NCBI GenBank assembly: GCA_963575745.1
Contig: CAUYUJ010003958.1
Location: 296,658-360,657 of the forward strand
DNA length: 64,000 nt
Direction of reading: 5' to 3'
Origin: Prorocentrum cordatum
Lineage: Eukaryota > Sar > Dinophyceae > Prorocentrales > Prorocentraceae
The notes under the pieces are model-generated. The model had not been told where the DNA came from. It made no database searches and was given only the letters and a program-made list of their open reading frames with translations. The first letter of the stretch is position 1. Every line of letters begins with the position of its first letter. The position numbers and the translations under genes are program-made. Positions 1 through 10,850 of this stretch are shown here, piece after piece.

Positions 1-91
1 GCAGCTGCTACCCGAGCGTCGCGGGAGGTCTCTCCCAAACATCCAGCGTCTCGATATTTTCGAGACACGGGCCCGCGACCTCTCGACCACC

Positions 92-343
92 TTCCTGGGA
101 CCGGTTTCGCGTCCCAAGTCGTTGACAAACAGTACCGAGGCACGGTGAAGGCCTCAAGAGGCCGAAAACTATAAAGAACTTCTGTTACGAATTCTTTTTT
201 CGAGACACCAGGATGTCTAGGACCTCATCTCGTCGCAAAAAAAAAACACGAGGGACATGTTTTGGCCATTTTCGGACCCGGCCCCGAGGACCGTAACAAA
301 AACAGCTAAACAGCTCGGGACGAAACGCTGGTCCCCGGGAAGG
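92..343. repeat. Imperfect inverted-repeat element
   Basis: The left arm (about 92-172, beginning near CCTGGGACCGGTTTCG) is matched in inverted orientation by the right arm (about 265-343, ending near CGCTGGTCCCCGG). The arms share the GGGACCGG...CGTCCC and GGCCGAAAA blocks. A single left-arm-like copy recurs at 10725-10850. This looks like a decayed foldback or MITE-type element; ends and target duplication cannot be fixed by eye. Confidence 0.5.
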
Positions 344-1121
344 GGTTTAGACTTCTGGGGGCCTACGCTGTGACAAGATGATGACGTCGGACGAGTCTGA
401 AGGGGCCCTGGGACACACACAAAGAAATACACACAAATAACAGGATTCCCCATCTTTTGCACTATTTTCTGGGTTTCTGTCTTCCCCCCCACTTCCAATA
501 TTTTCTTGTATTTTCCCGGGGAATCGACGATTACTCGTGTCTGTGTGTTTTTCCCCCACCTGACTAGAGAAGGGCAGCCCTCCGGCCTGGTCCGCGACAA
601 GCAAGGTGCGACCACCTTCGCACCCCGCGGTAGTGGCTTGGCTTTGTCTTCGGGCACCCGCCGTCTTATGCGCAAGGGCCAGTCTGCCAAGCAGTTCAGG
701 GTCGCACTCGAATCAACAGGGGCGATACGAACCGAGCCCGAATCAGAACCACGCCATGCTCAGGTAAGCATGCGCGTGTGACCATGTCGGGCGCAACGAC
801 AGCGCGCCGAGGACTGCTCTGCCCGAGTGAATCTGAGACCCGTTGCGACGCCTGACCTGCTGATGAGACCCCGCAGACGCTGGCAGGAGCGAGGGCCGTG
901 CTCAGGGCTCGAAGACTTCAAACCAGGACGACACACTCCACGCAGGAGCAGACCACGCAGGAGCAGATGCATCGGCGACTCCGACGCGTGTGGCTTGCCC
1001 AGGGTGCGGTCTATGACCCCAGACCTGTGCGCCCCACTTGTCGCGAAGTGCTGACTCGCAAGCGGCCTGGATCCGCCGCGGGGGATTCACGACCCACCAC
1101 ATCAAGGCACACGCGTTTTTT
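344..1121. other. Gene-free stretch
   Basis: Short overlapping open frames occur on both strands, but none has a recognisable domain, biased composition or supporting signal. Nothing else was seen. Confidence 0.5.
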
Positions 1122-1123
1122 TA

Positions 1124-1320
1124 GGGGAGCGAAGAATGACATAAACATAACAACTCAGAGGACCGCGCGGATATCTCGGATCCGCGCTGGACCCCCCTCC
1201 CTGGGGCGCGGAGCGCGCCAGGAGCGGCGCCAGAGGCGCCGCCCAGGGGGGCCCAGCGCGGATCCGAGAAATCCGCGCGGACCTCAGAATTTGTTGTGTT
1301 CATGTCATTCTTCGCTCCCT
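1124..1320. mobile_element. MITE-like palindrome with TA target duplication
   Basis: The left arm starts GGGGAGCGAAGAATGACAT and the right arm ends ATGTCATTCTTCGCTCCCT. The arms stay complementary for about 75 bases, including the CCGCGCGGAT and TCTCGGATCCGCGCTGG blocks, around a GC-rich centre of about 45 bases. TA flanks both ends (1122-1123 and 1321-1322). That matches a non-autonomous Tc1/mariner-type element, although the superfamily is inferred only from the TA duplication. A degenerate relative lies near 3040-3200. Confidence 0.75.
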
Positions 1321-1322
1321 TA

Positions 1323-1923
1323 TGTTTTTTGTGGTCGGACGTTTGCGAGTAAGATGCTCTGCGAGTGGTGGAGCGCGCTCGGCGAAAGCCGCACCCCTGG
1401 GGGGCGGGCCAAGACCTTGACGGAGTTCTCCGCCGCGCCTCGAGAAGGCCGACGAGGTCAACGTAACCAGGTGCCCCCCCCAAGGCCCCAGAGAGGCAGA
1501 TCGCAAACCACGCCCTTAGGAAGCAACTACTGGGAGGTCTTCATCGGAACAAGCAAAAAGGATTAAGCCCCATTGGGGGGCTGCTACGCCAGATTAGGCA
1601 ACGGATTTAGCGGGATTAAGCTGTATTAAGCTGGATTGATCACGATTCGGTGCGATTAAGCCGGATTCGTCGGGATTTCGGACCAGTACAAAGTCCGGAT
1701 TTAACCTCAGAGGAGTTGAATCCGAAACATCCCGTCGCAACTACACCCTTTTTGGCGAAGCGCGTAAGCCTCAAGGGCAGGGTGGGAAGCTTCTTGGAGG
1801 GAGGCTTCTTCTTCGGAGGCGCCGGCCCTACATCTATAGACAAGGCTTTCGCATTCTAGGAAGCCGGGGTGCTTCTAAGAAGCCTTCCCCCCCTCGGCGC
1901 GCGGCTGAGACTTGCTCCTCCAT
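1323..1923. other. No gene; degenerate GATTAAG-type repeat
   Basis: From about 1590 to 1690 the text repeats variants of GGATTAAGC and GGATTCGTC. No convincing coding region is visible. Confidence 0.4.
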
Positions 1924-2000
1924 GGGGGCCACATGCGAACCCTCCCTACCCCCAATATTTCTGAGGGGGAGTGTGGGGGCAGGGTTCGCATGTGGCCCCC
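1924..2000. repeat. Hairpin with perfect 20-bp arms
   Basis: The arm at 1924-1943 (GGGGGCCACATGCGAACCCT) is the exact reverse complement of 1981-2000. The 37-base spacer contains further partly complementary C-runs and G-runs. Such a perfect pairing in unique sequence suggests a recent foldback element. Confidence 0.8.
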
Positions 2001-3039
2001 TATCCTCGCAGCTGCGCGCGCACGCACGCACAACATTCAAACAGACGGCGACCGTGCTCGTGTCATCGATCTGCTCCAGCCAGCGGCGCACGCAGACAGG
2101 GGACTGGGGGGGGGCCGTGTCCACCGGCCAGGGGCACCCGCCAGAAGCAGCCAGGCTCTGGCCCATGGGGGGGGGGGGCAGTGCGGGGGGTGGGGGGAGG
2201 GCCGGCCATTGCCTGGCCATCGCTCGGACGTCCATTCCCTGTGCTTTCTTCGGTTTCGTACGTGGTTCTCGCCGAAGGAAAACCGCACGCATCCGAGCGA
2301 TGCCAAGCTGCAGTCGCTGGCCGATGACTCTGGGCAGTGCAAACCCCCGTGCCGCACGGCAGGCTCTGGCCCCGGCCCCCGCTCCTCCCTCGCCCTCGAC
2401 CCTCGCCCTTCCATGTTTCCCTGTCAGGCTCGGTGGGTCCAGAGTCGAGCGAGGCGCTGGCAGCCGCACATCTTGACGGGAGGCTGGATCCTGAGGAGGC
2501 TGAACCTACGAGGCCGACGAATCAGATTTGTGGAAAGACGCGAGCCACTCATAGCTCACAGCTGCAGTGGTCCTCGCCAGGGGCATAGAACCCCTAGAGG
2601 CGCGGTCTCCGACTCTGTGAATTGTCGCAATATTCCCCCAGAGGTCTAGACCCCTTCCCCGTTACCGTCTTTTCATGTCGAGTCGTTTGCTGACGGTCCT
2701 GGGGCCTGTTGAAGGCTCTTCGTTTCCGAAAACAGCCAGACACTTCTCGTCATGACTCGAACACGACGAGAGGAAGCCTGGGTTCAAGATGACCTCCGCC
2801 AGGACCCAATCGGGTGCCCCGCCCAGCCAGGAGGGAGGGGAGAAAAAGGATCCCTCCCTCCTCCCCCCGCAGGCCAGGTGATTGTTCAGCCTCGTCCTCC
2901 ACAAAAAGCCGTGCCGCGGGCAGCCAGTGGTATGACCTAGACACGCCTTGAAACCAGCATGCAGACAGTCGGGCCCAAGCTTGCACCTGCAGCGCAACCG
3001 TTCTGTGGGGCTGAAGGGTGAGAAGGGGAAGAAGAGGTA
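2001..3039. other. Gene-free stretch
   Basis: Several overlapping open frames reach 150-250 codons on both strands, as expected of GC-rich DNA. None shows a domain or coherent composition. Confidence 0.4.
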
Positions 3040-3200
3040 AGGAAGGGACGGATTTCTTGGGTTGGCGCTGGACCCTCTCCGTGGCGCGCGGAGCGCGCTG
3101 AGGCCTTGCCAGAGCCGCCGCCGAAGGGGGTCCCGCGCCGACCCGAGAAATCCGTGGGGACCTCCAAAGATACATGTTGTTTATGTGGTGTATTCTTCTT
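3040..3200. mobile_element. Degenerate relative of the 1124-1320 MITE
   Basis: GGACGGATTTCTTGGGT at the left and ACCCGAGAAATCCGTGG at the right form the inner inverted arms. They correspond to the ATTTCTCGGATCC arms of the first element, with the same type of GC-rich core (GCGCTGGACCC...GGGTCCCGCGCC). The outer right sequence TGTTGTTTATG resembles TGTTGTGTTCATG of the first copy. The outer termini are eroded. Confidence 0.55.
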
Positions 3201-4214
3201 CGACTTCACGGCAAGATCAGTCATCATCGAATCGGGAAATCAGATCGGATCGGATGGTGCTTCGGATTGAAATTACATCGGCACGGAGTCAAACTCGGAA
3301 TCGGATCGGCCAGACCAAGACATGAACCAACGCCCTGCCGGCAGTGGGCCGCATCGGATTGCCAGGACATCGGAACCGAATCACACTGGGCTGGCTGGAA
3401 TCCAATACTGGATCGGACCGATCGAATTCACCAGGACCTCCGCCAGGACCCACAAGGCCCTTCACACAGTTAGAAAGGAGGGGAAGTAGGAGACCCCCCC
3501 AAATAGCCCACTTGAGAGGCATAATCCAAGAGTCTCCTCGGAGGCAGCCCAAAAGACTCCAGCAGGCGTCCAAGAGGCCTCTGACACACAATCCAGGCAC
3601 AGTGGCGGGATGGGTTTAGGCCCTAGGCCACTGGATGTATACCTGCATTGGCTTCTGGGAAGGGTGGGACGGGAACGTCTTGCGACATCAACGACCCGCG
3701 CTGGACTTACTCCCCTGATCATGTTCCTCCTGCTTCTCGTCCTGTCACACCCGGCTACTTCTCTCAACAATCCACAGCGGACGTCGTTGGACATGCGACT
3801 GTTTGTCTCACGTGGCCAGCGTCCGCGGAGACACCGACGGTGAATCCCTGTTGAAAATGGGCAAGGACTGCACACAATCGTTGTCCCCGCTATTTCCGTT
3901 CTAACTTCGATCGTACCGATCGTCGGGGTGGCGCCAGCCAGGTGGATGCGATTCCCAGCATCACAACGAGGTTCAGGAGGACGATGGTCGAGACCACGGG
4001 CTGGCGAGCGGCTCTTTTCCTTCTCCACAGACCTCCAACGTCGCCATGCCGCTGGGTCCTTTTGGCAAGCACAGGAGTGGTACAATGCCAAGAGAAAGGG
4101 CTCCAGGGGAGCACAAACAAATCGACACCCATCCTGGGTTCAGTTTTAAGACTATTCCCTGAATATTCCTCTTCCCATCCAGCTCCCATAGTTCCCCAAT
4201 CAGAGCTTGCCTCT
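3201..4214. other. No gene; GATCGGA-rich sequence
   Basis: Between 3225 and 3425 the motif ATCGGA/ATCGGAT recurs irregularly. The rest holds short open frames without support. Confidence 0.4.
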
Positions 4215-5050
4215 GTCGGGTTCCTAGCGGATTCATTGGTTAGGTTAGCTGCGTCGCCGATTTCGGCGGCACGCCTGGGTGACCCGGCGCCCAGTAGCCC
4301 TGTAGCCCTATAGCCCAATAGCCCTATAGCCCTACAGCCCTATAGTCCCATAGCCCTATAGCCCTATAGCCCCATAGCCTTATAGCCCTATAGCCCTATA
4401 GCCCCTATGGCCCTACAGCCCTATAGCTCGATAGCCCTATAGCTCCATAGACCTATAGCCCCATAGACCTATAGCCATATGGCGCCCTATAGCGCCATAG
4501 CCCGATAGTCCCACAACCCCATAGCCCTATAGCTATATACCCCCATAGCCCTATAGCTCTGTCGGGTTCCTAGCGGATTCATTGGTTAGGTTAGCTGCGT
4601 CGCCGATTTCGGCGGCACGCCCGGGTGCCCAGGCGCCCAATAGCCCTGTAGCCCTGTAGCCCTATAGCCCTATAGCCCTACAGCCCTATAGCCTCATAGC
4701 CCTGTAGCCCTACAGCCCTATAGCCCTGTAGCCCTACAGCCCCCATAGTCCTATAACCCTATAGCCCCATGGCCCTACAGCCCTATAGCCCTATAGCTCT
4801 GCAGCCCTATAGCTCCATGGCCGTATAGCCCCACAGATCTATAGCCATATGGCGCCCTATAGCGCCATAGCCCCATAGCCTCACAACCCCATAGCCCTAT
4901 AGCTATATACCCCAATAGCCCTATAGCCCCATAGCCCTGTATACCTATAGCCCTATAGCCCAATACCCCGATAGCCCAATAGCTCTACAGCCCTATAGGC
5001 CCATAGCTTTACAGCCCCAATAGGCCTAGCAGACCTAATAGACCTCATAG
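4215..5050. repeat. CCCTATAG octamer minisatellite in two blocks
   Basis: Blocks at about 4300-4555 and 4640-5030 consist of an eight-base unit CCCTATAG with variants CCCCATAG, CCCTACAG and CCCTGTAG. Each block is preceded by a nearly identical module of about 66 bases (4215-4280 and 4558-4625, starting CTGTCGGGTTCCTAGCGG), so the block plus module was itself duplicated. Open frames across it are repeat artefacts (reading GYRAIGL). Confidence 0.85.
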
Positions 5051-5393
5051 ACCTTCGAACGTACTAGCTTGGTGTCCTCACCTCCGTCGCCGTCGTCGTC
5101 CAAGAGGCGCAACATCAAATCATGTCCTGGTACAACAGCAAAGACTCTGGCTGTTTTTCTTCAATGGTATTATTTCGAATGTAGTCATGGAAGTCAGAAC
5201 TGCTTTGTGTGTAGTGCGTCGTGTCCCTCGCTGGCATGCACAGCGTGGACGGAAGTTTGCAGGTGTTCCACGCCTCCACCTTCTCGTAGCGTCCGTCTTG
5301 CATGCATCTCTCACCCTCCCGAGGCTCACTGGGTGCCCCAAGGCATCCAAGATGCCCGGGATGGGTTCCAACACGGCCTAAGAAGGGCCCAAT
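5051..5393. other. Gene-free stretch
   Basis: No coding or structural feature is recognised. Confidence 0.4.
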
Positions 5394-5600
5394 ATGCTGC
5401 TCCTCCTCCTCCTCCTCCTCCTCCTCCTCCTCCTCCTCCTCTTCATCCTCCTTTTCCTCCTTCTCCTCCACCTCCTCCTCCTCCCCCTCCGTCTCCACCT
5501 ACTCCTCCTCCTCCTCCGCCCCGCTTCCGCCTCCGCCTCCGCCTACCCCTTCTCCTCCTCCTTCTCGTCCTCCTCCTCCGCCTCCTCCTAGCCATCGTCC
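5394..5600 (+). repeat. (TCC)n microsatellite
   Basis: Interrupted TCC triplets over about 200 bases create long open frames on both strands (polySer/Pro/Leu and polyGlu) that are not genes. Confidence 0.9.
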
Positions 5601-6089
5601 TCCCGTTAAGGGTCCTGAGTCAGGGCACCAGCGGACCACACCGCCCCATGTGTGCCCCTACGCTTGCTTGCCGGCTCACTAGCTCAACAGTGTTCAACGA
5701 CAGCCCCAGAGCGGCCTCAGACCTTGCCGAGACGACGCAAGAGGATCCCAAGAGGGCCTCCAGATGGCCGATGGCCCACGGCCGAATGGGCCGCAAGGAC
5801 GGAGCAGCGGGGGGCCCGAGATGCCCCATGACGCCCCCCAAGATGCCACAGGGGGCGCTAGAGCGCCCGAAGAGTCATTTCAACACTTTATGTTTCTCTC
5901 TCTCTCTCTCTTTCTCTCCCTCTCCCTCTCCAAAAACAGCGCCGCACTTGAGTAGCGCCAGGTGCAGGGATCCATTGGACGGAACGCTCAGCGGAGCGTC
6001 AGACGACCGACGTGGCGGACGAGGTATGGAATGGAAAGACCCGAAGGGAAAGTGCACGGCACCAAAAACTAAGACGGGCGGCGCCGACG
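5601..6089. other. Gene-free stretch
   Basis: Holds a short (TC)n run at about 5895-5932. No supported gene. Confidence 0.4.
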
Positions 6090-6205
6090 GGGTGGCGCTC
6101 GGACCTCACGAGGATCCGCCACTTCCGCCACCCTCGGCGCCGCTTTTTGGGGCTCCTGGGGGGTGGCGCTTGGGACCACACGAGGATCCGCCACTTACGC
6201 CACCC
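6090..6205 (+). repeat. Two tandem hairpin units, 71-bp period
   Basis: Units at 6090-6133 and 6161-6205 share GGACC and CACGAGGATCCGCCACTT. Each begins GGGTGGCG and ends CGCCACCC, so each can fold on itself. Confidence 0.7.
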
Positions 6206-6978
6206 CCAGAAGATGAAGCCGGGATCGGGGCAAAATTTGACCGGGATAAAAATCATGCTCGGTTTTTCAAATCACCGGGGGCGCCGCCGAACGGGCCTGC
6301 CACGCCTTGGGCGCCATCGGCTTCGCGAGGGAAGAAAAGCGCCCCGGCGCGGATGAAGCCACGGCGCGTCTTTGGCCACGCGCGCGACCGAGGGAATTCA
6401 GCGCCAAGCGCCTTTCACTCCAGAAGGCCCGACGTCAACAAAACAAACTTGAGGGCCAAAGGGGGCGCCAAGGAGGCGGACCGCCAAAACAATCACGCAA
6501 CCAACGCAACGAAAAACACTAAAATGTCAAAAATCGCGTTACTCAGTGACCTCTTCGGCCAAGCAACACCGCGATAATGCCCAAGACGGCATTGGAAAAA
6601 AGTCACGCGCGTGGCCAGGCGACTTCCCCGCGCCGCCCCAAGGTTCCCGAAGCGCGCCGAAATAACCGTAGAGAACACCCCGGAAAGTCTTTGGAAAATC
6701 CCGGCGCCATGCAAGATCCGCCACCGAACAATCTCGCGGACACCTAGCGCGTGCGCGCGGGCGTCCACTATGGATGCCCAACTCCGGTTTCCGAGACAAT
6801 CGCGCGCAACCGCCTGGGGGCCTCGGCAGCCTCGCAATTGGGCCAGGGGCCCGCGGGCCCCAGGGAATTGAAGACCGAGTTCGCAACTCCGGAAGCATCG
6901 GGCGCGGCGCCAGCCAGTCGCTCGTCTCTGGCTGACAGTAGGACGCCTGGGGGCCCGGTGAACCCTGAGGAACCGCTT
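6206..6978. other. Gene-free stretch
   Basis: Short GC-rich open frames only; no recognised gene. Confidence 0.4.
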
Positions 6979-7185
6979 TTCAGAGATTCACAGAACCAGG
7001 AACCGGGGCGCGCCAAATTCTCGCGCCCGAACTTCTCTGAGAATCTTTGAAAATCTCTGAACTAGCCACCCCGCGTGAAACATTCCCATAAACCCAAAAC
7101 CTCGGAGCTGGCCGAAACTCTCTGAAAGTTCTTCGGCCAGCGAAATTTGGCGCGCCCGGATTTCTGGTTCCGAGATCCTCTGAAA
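6979..7185. repeat. Imperfect inverted repeat, about 65-base arms
   Basis: The left arm (about 6979-7043, with CCGGGGCGCGCCAAATTC) is mirrored by the right arm (about 7120-7185, with AATTTGGCGCGCCCGGATT). Outer CAGAGATT-like and GGTTCCGAGATCCTCTG sequences also pair. CTCTGAGAATCTCTGAA-type text recurs at 7845-7930, suggesting an older dispersed family. Confidence 0.5.
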
Positions 7186-7892
7186 TCGCGCTGCGGCGGC
7201 GCCCAGCAGGTCCTCGCGCGCCCAGGGTGGGGGCCGTGGACATCGCGGGCCGCGATGGTCCCGACCGCGAGGTCCTTCCTCCTGCCCCTCGACGAGTCCA
7301 CGCTCATGGACACGCTCTCTGCGCTGAGCGTGGACCGCGCCATCCGCCGGTACTTCTGCGCGACGACAGCCAACTGGCCGCCGACGGACAAGGCGATTTT
7401 TCTCCGAGCTGCGCGTGCCACCGAAAACGTACAATAGCCCCGGGCTCGGGGAGAAACACTTTCGAAGCATTTTCAGGCCGCCAGCGTCGTGGCTGCCGAC
7501 CCGCCGCGCGCCGACCGAGAGACTAGCTGGGTCCGCTACGTCCACGGCGGCGGGCGGGCGCCCAAGAGAGCTGTCGCCACGGTGCGCGCGGCGGGGCGCC
7601 CGCCCAACTGCAGCCGCAGATGCGGCCTCCATGGCGCCACAGGCGTAATATGTGTGACGCATTCTCGGGCCCCCCATCAGCGCATTGGCCAGCGCCCATG
7701 TCCCTGAAACGCAAACCTACTGTGCCCCCCGTGCAAGCCGCGCACCCGCTCACAATGCTCGTGCACACCAGATTTTCTGCCCGCCCTCAACAGTTTAATT
7801 GAGCGCCCATGTGTTACTTGGGCTCCTCAAGCCCGCGAACACTCTCTGGGAACTTCTGCGAATGCGCGCGCTACGCTCCACAAATCGGCGTT
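7186..7892. other. Gene-free stretch
   Basis: Open frames on both strands at 7200-7680 lack any supporting feature. Confidence 0.4.
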
Positions 7893-9092
7893 CTATTTTT
7901 CTCTGGAACTCTCCCAGAATCTCTGGTTCCGATTTGTCCCGATCTTCCGCTCAACATGCCCTGAGCTCGGCCACGAACGCACGACCGCAGGACGGCTAGC
8001 AGCGAGCAGGCGGCTCGCGCGCGACTGGCCGAGCGACGGCCTCATGACGGAGACGAGGCCCTGGTCGATCATCTTGTCGATGGCCTCCTGTACCTCCGTC
8101 TCACACTTCATGAGGTGGGCCTCGGACTGGATGCTGTCCTCGATCTGCTCGAGTTGCCACACGATGAGGTCGCCCTCGTGGACCACGGCGCCAGCGTCCT
8201 GCTGCTGAACCAAGAACTGCAAGAGCACGAGCGGAATGACAGCACCATCAGCATCACCACAACCGTGTCCGAGGGCCACACCATCTTCAACACCATGTCC
8301 GCCACGCTCATCAGCAGGCTCGCCCTCGGATCCGAGGGCAACGCAATCACTATCATGAGGACCTCCGCCAGGGTCGTCAGCAGGCTCACCGTCGGAGAGC
8401 ACGTCGGGATCTTCGCGAACCTCCTCCAGCGGCTTGGCACTGCACGCGACGAGTGGGCCCACCACATCCTCAGCCGACCTGCCGAGGTTGACCACCAACT
8501 GCGAGTCCTCTGACACAGAGGCGTCGTCCGCACCAGCCGCATCGCGAAGGGGCTCCACGTCCACCACGACGTGGGAGTGGCCCTGCACAGGCGGGACGAC
8601 GCTGGGATTGCACGCGACCTGCTCCACGCCGAGCTCGCACAGCAACGCGGAGGCCAGCCTGACACTGGCTGGGACGAACGGCTCGGCGTTGCAGCGGAGG
8701 GGCGGCGCAGCACCCTCCAGCAGGCGCTCGAGCGCCCGAGCCACCAGCCCGTCAGGCATCTTAGGAAGCCCTCTCGCCGCGCCAGGCGGCGGCGCGTGGC
8801 GTGCGGAGTTGCCCTCCACCAGCGCCGCGTCCGCCTCGGCGAGGAGGGCAGGGTCGCAACCGAGCAGCCGCGCGGTCGCCACCTCCTCGCCGAGCGTGGG
8901 GAGGTAGCAGCCGACGGCGTCACAAAGGCGCCAGTGGACGTCGAGCGAGGCCCTGAGCGCCTTCGTGCAGCGTGACAGCGCGGCCGCACGAAACCAGCCC
9001 CGCTCTGCCTGCCGCTCTCGCCGCAGGCGCCGGGCCAGCGACCGGGCGGAAGCCGCCGCCCACGGCTTGCCGCCACCAGCACTGGCGGACAT
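7893..9092 (-). CDS. Intronless hypothetical protein downstream of a spliced-leader relic
   Basis: The frame runs 399 codons from the first ATG (9092, reading MSASAGGGKPW) to the stop at 7893. An exact DinoSL exon lies 63 bases upstream on the same strand, so this looks like a gene reinserted from trans-spliced mRNA. The N-terminus is Arg/Ala-rich. The middle is acidic and Gly/Pro-rich (repeated GEPAD). The region around residues 300-355 is helix-prone (QLEQIEDSIQSEAHLMK, then EVQEAIDKMIDQ). No family was recognised. The last 30 or so residues look less coding-like, so the true end may be near 7980. Confidence that it is or was a gene is moderate. Confidence 0.5.
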   Translation of the reverse strand: MSASAGGGKPWAAASARSLARRLRRERQAERGWFRAAALSRCTKALRASLDVHWRLCDAVGCYLPTLGEEVATARLLGCDPALLAEADAALVEGNSARHAPPPGAARGLPKMPDGLVARALERLLEGAAPPLRCNAEPFVPASVRLASALLCELGVEQVACNPSVVPPVQGHSHVVVDVEPLRDAAGADDASVSEDSQLVVNLGRSAEDVVGPLVACSAKPLEEVREDPDVLSDGEPADDPGGGPHDSDCVALGSEGEPADERGGHGVEDGVALGHGCGDADGAVIPLVLLQFLVQQQDAGAVVHEGDLIVWQLEQIEDSIQSEAHLMKCETEVQEAIDKMIDQGLVSVMRPSLGQSRASRLLAASRPAVVRSWPSSGHVERKIGTNRNQRFWESSREK

Positions 9093-9155
9093 CGGCCTCT
9101 GGCGCGCCACGCGCCCGCGCGGCGCGCTGCGAGGGCCTCCCGAAGCGCGGGCTCA

Positions 9156-9177
9156 CTTGAGCCAAAATGGCTACGGT
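9156..9177 (-). other. Dinoflagellate spliced-leader exon relic
   Basis: On the minus strand this reads A followed by CCGTAGCCATTTTGGCTCAAG, a match over all 22 positions of the conserved DinoSL. The next bases are TGAGCCC, not the GTA-type donor of an SL RNA gene, and an ORF starts 63 bases downstream. An SL preserved in a retroposed mRNA is therefore the better reading. Confidence 0.9.
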
Positions 9178-9317
9178 GGCGGACGAGGTCAATCTCGCCC
9201 GCGACGCAAGGAGGCGGGCTGCGCCTCCTTCGTCTTGCGCGTGCCACAGAACAGACTACCGCCCGCAGCGCACTCGAGCGGCCCAAGAAGGCGTCTGAAA
9301 GGTGTCCCGCGCACACG

Positions 9318-9785
9318 GACACACACACACACACACACACACACGCAACGACACCACCACCACCAGCAACAGCAGCAGCAACAGCAGCAGCAACAACAGC
9401 AACAGTAACACCACCACCAGCACCAACAACGACACCAGCAACGCCAACAACGGCAGCAACAACAACATCACCACCAGCAACAATAACAACGACAACGACG
9501 ACAACAACAGCATCAAACACAACAACACCAACAACATCAACGACGACGACAACAGCAGCGACACCAACAATACCACCAACAACATCATCAGCAACAACAG
9601 CAACACCACCATCATCATCATCATCAGCATCATCATCATCATCAGCATCATCATCATGATCATGATCGTGATCATGATCATGATGATCATCACCATCATC
9701 ATCACCATCACCATCACCATCACCATCATCATCATCAGCAGCAACATGGTCATCATCATCACCATCATCATCACCATCACTCATA
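9318..9785 (+). repeat. (AC)n then CAN-triplet microsatellite
   Basis: A short (AC)n tract is followed by over 400 bases of CAA/CAC/CAT/GAC triplets. All six frames stay open for long stretches as a result. The minus-strand Asp/His- or Met-rich frames are repeat artefacts. Confidence 0.9.
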
Positions 9786-10724
9786 ACGACAGCAACAAGA
9801 AAAAACAATAACCACACACAGACACAGACATACCGGTGAAACAAAGACAGGGCACCCAGCGCCCTCCGCCGAAACCGCCCGGAGGGAGAGGGGGGTCCCT
9901 CGCTCTCCCCGCTGCACCGCCCGGGAAGTCCCTGGGACGTCGGCCGTGCCAGGGGCTGCGCCGCGCGGAATGTCCGCACGCTTCAAGCGTGCGTACGTTC
10001 CCTGGTCCTCCGGTGTGGACTCGAGGCTGCTGCGCGCCGCATTCGACTCGCACGCCCACGGCAGGGCCCTGGTGAGCCCTGGAGGGTGGCAGGTGCGAGC
10101 AGCACGCCTGCGGCAGCCCTGAGGCCTGCCGTGGGGCGGCTCCGCGCGTGCCAGCGCGCTGGCAGCTGCCCCTCGGGGCTGGCCTTGGGAAGCCAAGATG
10201 TACCGGCGCCGCCACCTAGGAAGCTGAAGCACACACGCGGCTGGATTCACGTGTGGAGCATGTGGAGGCTGTGCGCTGGACACGCATGAGGTAGCCCAGC
10301 CTACGCTTCCGTAGACGGGCCGAGCGCTGGAAAGACGTCCGCACACATGTGCATCCAGCACTTGCCCGGGCTGGCCACACCATGTGTATCCAGCTCCCTG
10401 GTAATCCCCCGACCTCTCCTGGGTGCCTTCTGACCAGAGTTTCGAGGCGAATCCAGAGGTGGCGACGAGCCCTCCCAGGAGGCCCGGGAGGGGGATAACG
10501 AGGGAATAGTAGAGGTATCGGTACCTTTTCCTCTGAGGCCAAGCTGTTCCGCGCGTGGAACACACAATCTGGCGTCGCGGCGCCCTGCGCGCGGCGACGG
10601 GGCGGAGAAAGTCGTGGAACAGCAATCGCGCACACGCGTCTAGAAGCGCCCGAGCCCTCAGGGACAACTTCCCAGACATGCGACGTCCTGATTTTTTCAA
10701 GACGGCGCCCCTGGAAATCCCGAC
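9786..10724. other. Gene-free stretch
   Basis: A long minus-strand open frame (to about 10700) has no domain or biased composition that supports coding. Nothing else was seen. Confidence 0.4.
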
Positions 10725-10850
10725 CCTTTCCCCGGGACCGGTTTTTCGTCCCGAGTCGTTGTTTGACGGCCCCGATGCCCGGCGAGGGCCCCCTGGGGCC
10801 GAAAACTGACAAAAACCTCCTGTCCTTTTTTTTTACGACGCGATCATGTC
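10725..10850 (+). repeat. Half copy of the 92-343 element
   Basis: CCCCGGGACCGG, CGTCCCGAGTCGTTG and GGGGCCGAAAACTGACAAA correspond in order to the left arm and centre of the element at 92-343, followed by a similar T-run. No opposing arm is present. Confidence 0.5.

Noticed and set aside
4300-5030. Telomeric repeat
   Set aside because: The unit is eight bases (CCCTATAG) with many variants, internal to the sequence, and differs from the TTTAGGG type expected in dinoflagellates.
9156-9177. Spliced-leader RNA gene
   Set aside because: The exon is followed by TGAGCCC rather than a GT donor, no Sm-like site or tandem array is visible, and an ORF follows closely.
9250-9990. Long minus-strand Asp/Val/Met-rich frames as genes
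   Set aside because: They are translations of CAN-triplet repeats; the 623-codon frame also overlaps the SL-marked ORF in a different frame.
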